From positions 1-37,445 of the forward strand of contig NZ_RXHU01000057.1 in NCBI RefSeq assembly GCF_003955665.1: a stretch of 37,445 bases of DNA. The letters are read 5' to 3'. Position 1 is the first letter of the stretch; every line of letters begins with the position of its first letter. Positions 23,584 to 30,201 of this stretch are shown one piece after another. The stretch comes from Paenibacillus whitsoniae. GTDB lineage: Bacteria > Bacillota > Bacilli > Paenibacillales > NBRC-103111. The notes beneath the pieces are model-generated. The model did no database searches and had not been told where the DNA came from. It saw only the letters and a program-made list of their open reading frames with translations. The position numbers and the translations under genes were made by a program.

Positions 23584-23662
23584 CTATTGTTCCAGAGGTA
23601 TTTATGTCTAGCTGGTCGGGTGCTTCCTCTTGTGCGACACAGACTGCGTCTGTTGATCAATA

Positions 23663-23700
23663 AAAGGCCAGCAAGAAGAGGACTCTTCTCGCTGGCCTTG
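23663..23700 (-). terminator. riboswitch-associated intrinsic terminator before yabE
   Basis: AAGGCCAGCGAGAAGAG / CTCTTCTTGCTGGCCTT is a 17-bp stem with one mismatch-type pair and a tight loop, followed by TTTTATT on the minus strand. It lies about 30 bases downstream of the riboswitch and 320 bases before yabE, so it is the likely expression platform. Confidence 0.93.
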
Positions 23701-23730
23701 TTGTAAAAATACAAAAAGCACACACGACAA

Positions 23731-23925
23731 TCGTTACCTCTCTTACGCTTACGAGGTTAGCTGACGGATTCGGACGTGAGAGTCGCCCTACGCAGATCCC
23801 GCCTGAACGGTCGGTACCCGCGATTCACCCCTGTTACTCACTCTGCTGCTCCGAAGCGTCTACCCGCTTCAGATGCTCGCAGTGGTTCCCCCGTTCCCAG
23901 TTCTGGAACTCAGCGAATGGAAAAA
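23731..23925 (-). promoter_or_regulatory. ydaO/yuaA-type c-di-AMP riboswitch
   Basis: The minus strand carries, in order, the conserved pieces of this class: CAGAACTGGGAACGGGGGAACC, GGGGTGAATCGCGGGTACCGAC, GGGATCTGCGTAGGGCGAC and CCGAATCCGTCAGCTAACCTC followed by the GTAAGCG...AGAGAGGTAACG closing part. Ligand binding is known to favour termination in this class, so high c-di-AMP should lower yabE expression. The limits given are approximate. Confidence 0.96.
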
Positions 23926-23959
23926 TGGCAAATTGGATATTAAGTTATTATGAAAAGTA

Positions 23960-23988
23960 TATTACGCTGTAAATCTCAAGCTGTAAAG
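23960..23988 (-). promoter_or_regulatory. promoter of the riboswitch-yabE transcript
   Basis: TTTACA (23983-23988), 17 bases, TAATAT (23960-23965) on the minus strand, placing the transcript start about 25 bases before the conserved riboswitch core. Confidence 0.75.
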
Positions 23989-24208
23989 GGATTAACACCC
24001 GTTAAAAAGGGCTAAATGACGTGAATTTAGGCGATTTCCTAAAAATAATACGCCTATTTCTACTTATAACTCACTATAACGTATCTACACTCGATTTTTT
24101 ATAGTTACGCGGTCAAAACTAGGCTAAAAAACGAATTTTGTTTATAATAAATCTGGCATGAAAACCGTATAAAATACCAATATTTTGCTGTTTAGGGAGG
24201 CTATTGAG

Positions 24209-24952
24209 ATGGGCCCGATTTTGCAAGTAAACGCTTTATTTGGGGGCTACTTACCGAACAAACCCGTCCTTCATGACCTCACGTTTTCCGTTCGTCAAGG
24301 AGAGATGATGGGCCTGATCGGACTCAACGGTGCCGGGAAAAGCACCACGATCAAACATATTCTCGGTCTTCTGCAGCCCAGCCGGGGAACGATCCGCATA
24401 AACGGCATCACGCTCTCTGAAGCGCCGATTCCGTATCGTTCAACGTTCGCTTATGTGCCGGAGAGTCCGGAGCTTTATGAAGAACTTACCATCCAGGAGC
24501 ATTTGGAGCTGACCGCTATGGCTTATGGCTTGACGCAGCAGGAATATGAAGCTCGTTCTGCTGTCCTGCTGGAGCAATTCCAGATGAAAGACAAGCTCAG
24601 AAGCTTCGCCAGTCATCTATCCAAGGGCATGCGTCAGAAGGTGATGATCATGAACGCCTTTCTGATCGAACCAATGCTCTATATCATTGATGAACCGTTC
24701 CTTGGCCTCGATCCGCTCGCGATTCGTTCTTTGCTGGAACTAATGGTGCGTATGAAAAACAAAGGTGCCTCATTCCTCATCTCCTCACACATTTTGTCTA
24801 CAATTGAAAAATATTGCGACAACTACGTCGTCCTTCATCGCGGTCATATGGTTGCGCAAGGAGATTTGGTCGAATTGCGCGAGCAAACCCGGCTGCCAGG
24901 TGCTTCGCTGGACGACATCTTCTATCAACTTGTGCAAGGAGATGCGCCATGA
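24209..24952 (+). CDS. ecsA: ABC transporter ATP-binding protein EcsA
   Basis: The 247-residue ATPase has Walker A GLNGAGKST (about 43-51), a Q-loop at FAYVPESPELYEEL, the signature LSKGMRQK (about 140) and Walker B MLYIIDEPFLGLDPL (about 158-172). EcsA with EcsB affects protein secretion, sporulation and competence in B. subtilis, and the complex has been linked to intramembrane proteolysis by RasP. ATG 24209 is the start, with AGGGAGG eight bases upstream; the frame itself opens at 24185. The stop overlaps the ecsB ATG (ATGA). In B. subtilis ecsAB lies elsewhere. No convincing promoter was found in the AT-rich 200 bases upstream. Confidence 0.93.
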   Translation: MGPILQVNALFGGYLPNKPVLHDLTFSVRQGEMMGLIGLNGAGKSTTIKHILGLLQPSRGTIRINGITLSEAPIPYRSTFAYVPESPELYEELTIQEHLELTAMAYGLTQQEYEARSAVLLEQFQMKDKLRSFASHLSKGMRQKVMIMNAFLIEPMLYIIDEPFLGLDPLAIRSLLELMVRMKNKGASFLISSHILSTIEKYCDNYVVLHRGHMVAQGDLVELREQTRLPGASLDDIFYQLVQGDAP

Positions 24953-26181
24953 GCCTACCGTCCTTCCAAGCCCAAGCCTTATGGCAGCGGCGCTTTCACT
25001 ATTATATGAAAGAAGCGATCGGCTATTGGCAGTACGCGGCGCGCAGCAATTTTCTCGGTTTTCTGTTGTTTCTTGTCATCGTGTCTTCCTATTATTATGC
25101 AAAAATATTACAGCGTCTTCCGACAGACTATCCCTATCTATGGGTCGTCCTGCTGATACTGGTGCCGTTCACCGCATCCAGCCCGATCCGCACCCTGACG
25201 CGCAGCGCCGATCGCATGTTCCTGCTCCGCGTTGAGCACGAGATGGGCGCGTATTTCCGCAGCGCTTTGCGCTACAGCTTGTCGCTGCAGGCAGCATGGC
25301 AGACAATCGCGCTGGTTGCCGTGTGGCCGCTCTACCATCACTGCACCGGCGCCGGCAGCGCAGTCTTCCTGCTGATGCTGGCACTGCTGCTCCTGTTCAA
25401 GCTCGCGAACGGCCTCGCGTCCTGGCAGGAGAGCCGCTGGGTCCGCGAGCAGGCGCGGCGCCTCTCCACAGGGCTGCGCTGGGCGGCAACGCTAGGGCTC
25501 GTCGCGATCCAGTTCGCGTACGGCCCGGTCTGGGCCGCACTTGGCGCGATTGCGCTAGTCATACTGTGGCTCTTGTCGACGCGCCCCGTCCGCAAATACG
25601 GGATCGGCTGGGACTACCTGATCGCCCGTGAAAAACAGCAGCAAGCGAGGCTGTACGCTTTCTTCAACTGGTTCGTCGACGTGCCGCAGCTGCCGACGCG
25701 AATAACCCGGCGCGCATGGCTGGCCGGGCTGACAACATGGATTCCATTTCGACAACAGTCGTCTTTCTTCTATTTATATATGAAAACATTGCTGCGCACC
25801 GAGATGTTCAGCATTCTCCTGCGTATCACCGCCATCGGTGTGTTGGCGATTGCCGTCTCCGACAGCCTGACGACCGGCGGCGTCATTCTCTTCATCACAC
25901 TCGCCATCTCTCTCGTGCAGCTGTCCGCGCTGGAGAGCGCGCACCGCTACACGTTCTGGCTCGAGATGTACCCGCTTGATCCCGCGCACAAGCCCGGTTC
26001 GCTCGCCTTCCTCATCTGGCTGGCGCAGCTCGCCCAGCTGTGCCTGCTCGCGATCCCGCTGCTCGTGCATGCGCCGCTCCATGCGCTGCTCGTTCCGCTG
26101 GCCGGGCTCGCGTTCATCTCGCTGGCTTGCGGCGTTTTCCTCCGCCGCAAGTTCAAGAAGAACGCGCTACTTGAGGCCTAG
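24949..26181 (+). CDS. ecsB: ABC transporter permease EcsB
   Basis: The 410-residue protein has about ten hydrophobic segments in groups near residues 25-45, 55-75, 105-145, 170-210 and 280-400, and the length matches EcsB (about 408). FQAQALWQRRFHYYMKEAIGYWQYAARSNF at the N-terminus is typical. It is the membrane partner of EcsA, translationally coupled through an ATGA overlap. Its last 15 bases overlap the end of the convergent tatD gene, leaving no room for a separate terminator. A run of very GC-rich codons from 25.2 kb on generates long false frames on both strands. Confidence 0.92.
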   Translation: MSLPSFQAQALWQRRFHYYMKEAIGYWQYAARSNFLGFLLFLVIVSSYYYAKILQRLPTDYPYLWVVLLILVPFTASSPIRTLTRSADRMFLLRVEHEMGAYFRSALRYSLSLQAAWQTIALVAVWPLYHHCTGAGSAVFLLMLALLLLFKLANGLASWQESRWVREQARRLSTGLRWAATLGLVAIQFAYGPVWAALGAIALVILWLLSTRPVRKYGIGWDYLIAREKQQQARLYAFFNWFVDVPQLPTRITRRAWLAGLTTWIPFRQQSSFFYLYMKTLLRTEMFSILLRITAIGVLAIAVSDSLTTGGVILFITLAISLVQLSALESAHRYTFWLEMYPLDPAHKPGSLAFLIWLAQLAQLCLLAIPLLVHAPLHALLVPLAGLAFISLACGVFLRRKFKKNALLEA

Positions 26182-26934
26182 CAGTCCCATCGCATTGCGG
26201 GTCGTAATCGCCGCAAGCTCTTCGAGCGACAGGCCGCGAATCTCCGCGGCCGTCTCCGCCACCAAGCGCACGTACGCCGATTCGTTGCGCTTGCCCCGGA
26301 ATGGATGCGGCGTGAGGTACGGCGCATCCGTCTCGATCAGCAGGCGGTCCAGCGGCACCTGCGCCAGCACTTCCTTCGGCTGCTTCGCGTTCTTGAAGGT
26401 GACCGGCCCGCCGAAGGAGATATGAAAGTTCATTTCCAAGCATTGTTTTGCCGTCTCCCAGCTCCCGGAGAAGCAGTGCATGATGCCGCCGACTTCGGCG
26501 GCTTTTTCTTCTTTTAAAATCTGCAAAATGTCCTGATGCGCATCCCGATTATGAATCACTATGGGCATGCCCAGCTTACGCGCCAGCCGGATCTGCTCGC
26601 GGAACACCCGCTGCTGCACATCTTTCGGCGACTTGTCCCAGTAGTAGTCCAGACCGATTTCCCCGATGGCGACGACCTTCTCGTGCTTGCAGAGCGCCTC
26701 AATCCATTCCAGATCCCCGGGCATCATATCAATCGCATCTACAGGGTGCCAGCCGACCGTGGTGTAGATGAAATCATACTTCTCCGCCAGCTCGATCGAG
26801 CTTGGAATCGTCTCCCGATTGAACCCTACGTTCACCATTCGCGTAACGCCGGCCTCCAGCGCGCGCTGAATCACCTCCGCTTGATCCTCGTTAAATTGTT
26901 CGGCATTTAAGTGTGTATGTGAATCTGTCAGCAT
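26167..26934 (-). CDS. tatD: TatD-family metal-dependent hydrolase (DNase)
   Basis: The 255-residue TIM-barrel protein shows the metal ligands in order: DSHTHLN (HxH), AIGEIGLDYYW (Glu), VIHNRDAHQD (His), IMHCFSGSW (His) and LIETDAPYLTPHPFRG (Asp). TatD proteins are nucleases acting on DNA or D-tyrosyl-type substrates depending on subfamily. AGGAGCG precedes ATG 26934. It corresponds to yabD; the HD-domain gene lies 29 bases upstream, where metS would be in B. subtilis. Confidence 0.94.
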   Translation of the reverse strand: MLTDSHTHLNAEQFNEDQAEVIQRALEAGVTRMVNVGFNRETIPSSIELAEKYDFIYTTVGWHPVDAIDMMPGDLEWIEALCKHEKVVAIGEIGLDYYWDKSPKDVQQRVFREQIRLARKLGMPIVIHNRDAHQDILQILKEEKAAEVGGIMHCFSGSWETAKQCLEMNFHISFGGPVTFKNAKQPKEVLAQVPLDRLLIETDAPYLTPHPFRGKRNESAYVRLVAETAAEIRGLSLEELAAITTRNAMGLLGLK

Positions 26935-26963
26935 GATAACGCTCCTCGTATGTATGATTCAAC

Positions 26964-28241
26964 TCAATCCCGCTCTCCCAGCAGTGCCCACAGCTCCGGA
27001 TATTTCTCCACGCTTAGGCGCTCCAACAGTTCCTCCGGGTAGTAGACGCGATGCTTGCCCATCTGAATGCCGCTGATCGACTGCACAATCTCCGATAGGT
27101 GGGAAATTTCCGTCAGTCTCTCCTTGTGATCCAGCAGCAGAATCGGGAAGTTCTCGTCGGGTTCTCCAGGCCGGTACACGTCGTAAGACTGCTTGGAAGG
27201 GAAATCGATCTCCATATAGTACATCGGGTCAAAGCCCGCCTCCGCCATGACCTGCTCCATCCGCTGAATCAGCGCTTGATCGCTCGGTTCAAACGTGCTG
27301 TATTTATACAGCTTGCGGTCCAGGAACCGGCGGCAAAGATCGCGCAGAATCCCATCCTTTTCCTGGCTCCAGAAAATCAGCATCGTCTGCATGACGGATT
27401 CGTCAAGCAGCAGATAGTCGCTCAGCGAAATATTTTGCTGAATGAGGTGCAGAATCGGCTCGACCATGAACCCGAAGGTATACCCCTCTTCGTACAGGTG
27501 CTTCGCCCGGGCAAACACTTTGTGCAGCCCAATTTCCGCACTCCGTGTTACCGGATGGAAGTACACCTGCCAATACATCTGATAGCGGGACATCAAATAG
27601 TCCTCCACGGCGTGCATCCCGCTCTCCTTGACCACAATATGCCCTTTATACGGGCGTATCACCCGCAGAATGCGTTCCAAATCGAAAGTGCCGTAATTCA
27701 CGCCGGTAAAATAAGCATCACGCAGCAAGTAATCCATCCGGTCCGCATCGAGCTGTGAGGAGACGAGGCTCACGACGATTTCCTTGTCGTACGATTTGCA
27801 GATGACACCGGCCACTTTCTTCGGAAAATCCGGGGACACTGCGCTCAGCACCCGGTTCACCTCCGTGTCGCCGAGTACAATGCGGCAGGACCAGTCCTCG
27901 TGCCGGGTGCCGAACGCTTTTTCAATGGAATGGGAAAAAGGGCCGTGCCCCAAATCGTGCAGCAGCGCCGCGCAGAGACAGAGCAGCCGTTCTTCCTTTG
28001 GCCAATCGTCATAATGATTGCGTTCGAATTGGGAAATGATTTTGCGCGTAATCTCATACACGCCTAGGGAGTGCGAGAATCGGCTGTGCTCGGCGCCATG
28101 GAACGTCAGAAAGGATGTCCCCAATTGGCGGATCCGGCGCAGTCGCTGAAACTCTCGGGTATTGATTAAATCCCAAATTGTGGCGTCCTGCACGTAAATA
28201 TATTTGTGTACAGGGTCTTTGAACACTTTTTCTTCTTTCAT
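26964..28241 (-). CDS. HD-domain phosphohydrolase (YwfO-like)
   Basis: The 425-residue protein carries the HD metal motif: HSRFSHSLGVYE (His), AALLHDLGHGPFSHSIE (HD), and SSQLDADRMDYLLRDA (Asp), in the arrangement of dGTPase-like HD proteins such as YwfO. It probably hydrolyses a phosphoester or nucleotide; the substrate is unknown. ATG 28241 follows GGAGGCC. Its upstream region holds tandem Spo0A-box sequences and a sigma-H-like promoter, so control at the onset of sporulation is possible. It occupies the position of metS in B. subtilis. Confidence 0.88.
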   Translation of the reverse strand: MKEEKVFKDPVHKYIYVQDATIWDLINTREFQRLRRIRQLGTSFLTFHGAEHSRFSHSLGVYEITRKIISQFERNHYDDWPKEERLLCLCAALLHDLGHGPFSHSIEKAFGTRHEDWSCRIVLGDTEVNRVLSAVSPDFPKKVAGVICKSYDKEIVVSLVSSQLDADRMDYLLRDAYFTGVNYGTFDLERILRVIRPYKGHIVVKESGMHAVEDYLMSRYQMYWQVYFHPVTRSAEIGLHKVFARAKHLYEEGYTFGFMVEPILHLIQQNISLSDYLLLDESVMQTMLIFWSQEKDGILRDLCRRFLDRKLYKYSTFEPSDQALIQRMEQVMAEAGFDPMYYMEIDFPSKQSYDVYRPGEPDENFPILLLDHKERLTEISHLSEIVQSISGIQMGKHRVYYPEELLERLSVEKYPELWALLGERD

Positions 28242-28319
28242 GTCGGGGGCCTCCTTTATAAATATGATCTATCGCTAAACGCCAACGTCCCCAAAGGGCC
28301 GTAAAACGTTTATCTTTAT

Positions 28320-28348
28320 CTATTCGACAAATCACAAAATGTTCCTCG
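28320..28348 (-). promoter_or_regulatory. possible sigma-H promoter of the HD-domain gene
   Basis: On the minus strand CGAGGAACA (28340-28348), 11 bases, GTCGAATAG (28320-28328). This matches RNAGGAWWW at seven of nine positions and RNNGAATWW at eight of nine, with the same 11-base spacing as the spoVG promoter. It lies about 75 bases before the ATG. Confidence 0.5.
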
Positions 28349-28372
28349 TAGATAATGTCGAACAATGTCGAA
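28323..28372. promoter_or_regulatory. Spo0A-box cluster upstream of the HD-domain gene
   Basis: TGTCGAA, the 0A-box sequence, occurs at 28356-28362 and 28366-28372 on the plus strand (10 bases apart, same helix face) and at 28323-28329 on the minus strand, where it overlaps the -10 of the sigma-H-like promoter. Confidence 0.6.
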
Positions 28373-28463
28373 AGCAAACTTCCAATTTGCGTTTTACTTC
28401 TTCTCTCTTGGTAGCGCGGACCCCCTGCTTCCCCCCCAGGTCTTCATGTAAGATCCCCTTTAC

Positions 28464-28497
28464 AAAACCCTGTAATGAAGAGGGTTTTCGGTTTTTT
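28464..28497 (+). terminator. orphan terminator-like hairpin before the abrB promoter
   Basis: AAAACCCT / AGGGTTTT with a nine-base loop, followed by TCGGTTTTTT. It precedes the abrB promoter and no plus-strand gene ends here. It may insulate abrB, end a short RNA starting near 28.35 kb, or be left over from a lost gene. Confidence 0.55.
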
Positions 28498-28557
28498 AGA
28501 ACTGTCACAAAAAGATGAACACTTTCAAAATTCTCCTACCGGAAGGCTAAAAACCAG

Positions 28558-28586
28558 TTGACTATTTTGGGAATGGTTGGTATCAT
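28558..28586 (+). promoter_or_regulatory. sigma-A promoter of abrB
   Basis: TTGACT (28558-28563), 17 bases, TATCAT (28581-28586), about 70 bases before the ATG. Spo0A boxes lie just downstream of the -10. Confidence 0.85.
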
Positions 28587-28600
28587 TAGTTTATCAATTA

Positions 28601-28617
28601 TGTCGAATCGTGACGAT
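28601..28617 (+). promoter_or_regulatory. tandem Spo0A boxes downstream of the abrB promoter
   Basis: TGTCGAA (28601-28607) and TGACGAT (28611-28617) lie one helical turn apart, 15-30 bases past the -10. The position and spacing are like those of the B. subtilis abrB promoter, where phosphorylated Spo0A represses transcription. Confidence 0.8.
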
Positions 28618-28659
28618 CTTGATAAAGTTTTTATAAAATCGCAAAGGAGATTCATATAG

Positions 28660-28914
28660 ATGATGAAATCTACTGGTATCGTGAGAAAAGTTGATGAACT
28701 GGGCCGTGTTGTTATTCCGATCGAGCTGCGCCGCACGTTGGGCATTGGTGAGAAGGACGCTCTGGAAATTTATGTGGACGGCGAGCGCATTATGTTGAAG
28801 AAATATGAGCCGGCTTGTATCTTCTGCGGCAACGCGGAAAGTGTTACTTATTTCAAGGGAAAAATTGTTTGCCATATTTGTTTAGCAGAAATGCCAACAC
28901 CTGTGACAAAATAA
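28660..28914 (+). CDS. abrB: transition-state regulator AbrB (double CxxC type)
   Basis: The 84-residue protein starts with the swapped-hairpin AbrB DNA-binding domain (KSTGIVRKVDELGRVVIPIE, about 1-50). The C-terminal part has two CxxC pairs, C53/C56 and C71/C74, which suggests a small zinc knuckle; B. subtilis AbrB lacks them and has a longer, different C-terminus. AbrB represses post-exponential genes, probably including spoVG here. ATG 28660 follows AAAGGAGA; ATG at 28663 is an alternative. It is on the plus strand, opposite to its neighbours, unlike in B. subtilis only in context (no metS next to it). Confidence 0.93.
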   Translation: MMKSTGIVRKVDELGRVVIPIELRRTLGIGEKDALEIYVDGERIMLKKYEPACIFCGNAESVTYFKGKIVCHICLAEMPTPVTK

Positions 28915-28931
28915 GAAAAGTAGTATATAAT
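28903..28931 (+). promoter_or_regulatory. promoter overlapping the end of abrB
   Basis: GTGACA (28903-28908), 17 bases, TATAAT (28926-28931). The -35 lies within the last codons of abrB. It would start a short transcript that ends at the terminator at 29037. Confidence 0.65.
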
Positions 28932-28937
28932 AGAAGT

Positions 28938-29037
28938 AAGCAGTACTCATCCTAATGGTAATTCTAACCTTTTTCATATCTCCTCTAGTCTCTAATTCGG
29001 TGGTCTTTCGGGGCCCAAGAATTAGAGATCTTTTTTT
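28938..29037 (+). ncRNA. candidate ~100-nt small RNA downstream of abrB
   Basis: A near-consensus promoter at the abrB 3' end and a strong terminator enclose about 100 bases without a credible reading frame. The first half is unstructured and pyrimidine-rich (TAACCTTTTTCATATCTCCTC), the second half is the terminator hairpin. The CTCCTC stretch could pair with ribosome-binding sites. It may also be just the abrB 3' untranslated region. Confidence 0.45.
28989..29037 (+). terminator. intrinsic terminator after abrB
   Basis: TCTCTAATTC / GAATTAGAGA is a perfect ten-base-pair stem, with an inner GGTC/GGCC stem in its loop, followed by TCTTTTTTT. Confidence 0.9.
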
Positions 29038-29052
29038 GTCCGGGAAAATCGT

Positions 29053-29240
29053 CTAACGGTTGCCCTAGCGCCTAGTTGACCTAACATCCTGCTTTTCCGG
29101 CATTAGCGGTTGCCACAACGCTTATTTGCCGAAAGGCCAACGAAATCTCGCCGATTTCATGTAAATAGTCGCTGTGGCAACCGTTATATGGTAAAACACT
29201 CGTTTCTTGATGTAATAAGCTCGCTGACAACCGTTACGTT
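29053..29240. repeat. repeat cluster B: two forward and two inverted copies of another motif
   Basis: Forward copies CTAACGGTTGCCCTAGCG (29053-29070) and TTAGCGGTTGCCACAACG (29103-29120); inverted copies at 29171-29188 (minus strand TATAACGGTTGCCACAGC) and 29222-29238 (minus strand GTAACGGTTGTCAGCG). Each is followed by a CTTATTT-like stretch. Spacing is 50 and about 51 bases within each pair. The geometry equals that of cluster A but the sequence differs. The cluster lies between the abrB terminator and the rsmI stop; nothing else is seen in 29038-29313. Confidence 0.75.
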
Positions 29241-29313
29241 CATTCGCAGAATCTCCCCCTGCCAAAAGAAGGCGGTCGGACTCCAAGGAAGGCCCTCCCC
29301 CGAAGCGCCGGCT

Positions 29314-30198
29314 TCAGCGCTCCAGCAAAGCATTATACACATCGCGCTTCGCCAAGCCGCGATCCGCCGCCACCTGCTTCATCGCATCTTTCCGGCTGCT
29401 CCCTCGCTGTTCGTAGTGCGCGACGTGCTCTTCGAGCGACTTCGCTTCCCACCAGCGGTCCGCCGCTTCCTGCGCCGCGGCCGCCGACACGCCTTCGGCG
29501 ATGAGGCAGTACTCGCCCTGCGGCGGGTACGCCTCCAAATGCGCGAGGCACTCCGCAATCGTGCCGCGGACAAATTCCTCGTACCGCTTCGTCAACTCGC
29601 GGGCAAGGACCACCCTGCGCTCCGCGCCCCACACTTCCGCCATGCGCGCTAGGGTTTTGTCGACGCGGTGCGGCGACTCATAGAACAGCAGGGTCGCTTG
29701 CTCCTGCTGCAGCCCCTCCAGCACCTTCGTCTGCTCCTTTTTCTCCCGCGGGAGAAATCCGACGAAGGTAAAGCGCTCGGTCGGCAGGCCAGAGGCGATC
29801 AGCGCCGACAACGCCGCATTGGCGCCGGGGACCGGCACGACCGGCACGCCGGCCTCGACGGCCATTCGGACCAGGTCATAGCCTGGGTCCGAAATGGCCG
29901 GCAGGCCCGCATCGCTCACCAGCGCGATGCTGCTCCCTTCAAGCAGCAAGCGGACGAGTTCGGGTCCGCTTGCCTGCTTGTTGTGCTCGTGATAGCTGAC
30001 CAGTCGCGTCGCGACTTCGAAATGGGTCAGCAGCTTGCGCGTTTGCCGCGTGTCCTCCGCGGCAATTAACGCCACTTCCTTCAGCGTACGCACCGCGCGG
30101 AAGGTCATGTCCTCCAGGTTGCCGATGGGCGTCGCAACCAGATAGAGTGTGCCGACGCCAGCCGCGTCGCCGTAGCTTTTTTGTATCGTTACCGTCAC
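29314..30198 (-). CDS. rsmI: 16S rRNA 2'-O-ribose C1402 methyltransferase
   Basis: The 294-residue protein belongs to the tetrapyrrole-methylase-fold RsmI family: GTLYLVATPIGNLEDMTFRA at the start, AAEDTRQTRKLLTHF, the SAM loop SDAGLPAISDPGYDLVR and VPVPGANAALSALIASGLPT. It methylates the ribose of C1402 in the ribosomal P site. The start is GTG at 30198, three bases after the yabB stop, with GAGGGAG in the end of yabB as ribosome-binding site, so the two methyltransferases are coupled. The GIY-YIG gene yazA that separates them in B. subtilis is absent. Confidence 0.95.
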   Translation of the reverse strand: MTVTIQKSYGDAAGVGTLYLVATPIGNLEDMTFRAVRTLKEVALIAAEDTRQTRKLLTHFEVATRLVSYHEHNKQASGPELVRLLLEGSSIALVSDAGLPAISDPGYDLVRMAVEAGVPVVPVPGANAALSALIASGLPTERFTFVGFLPREKKEQTKVLEGLQQEQATLLFYESPHRVDKTLARMAEVWGAERRVVLARELTKRYEEFVRGTIAECLAHLEAYPPQGEYCLIAEGVSAAAAQEAADRWWEAKSLEEHVAHYEQRGSSRKDAMKQVAADRGLAKRDVYNALLER

Positions 30199-30201
30199 GG
30201 T

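Noticed and set aside
23529..23723. 64-residue minus-strand frame in the yabE leader
   Set aside because: It starts upstream of and includes the terminator hairpin, has no ribosome-binding site and has no protein-like pattern.
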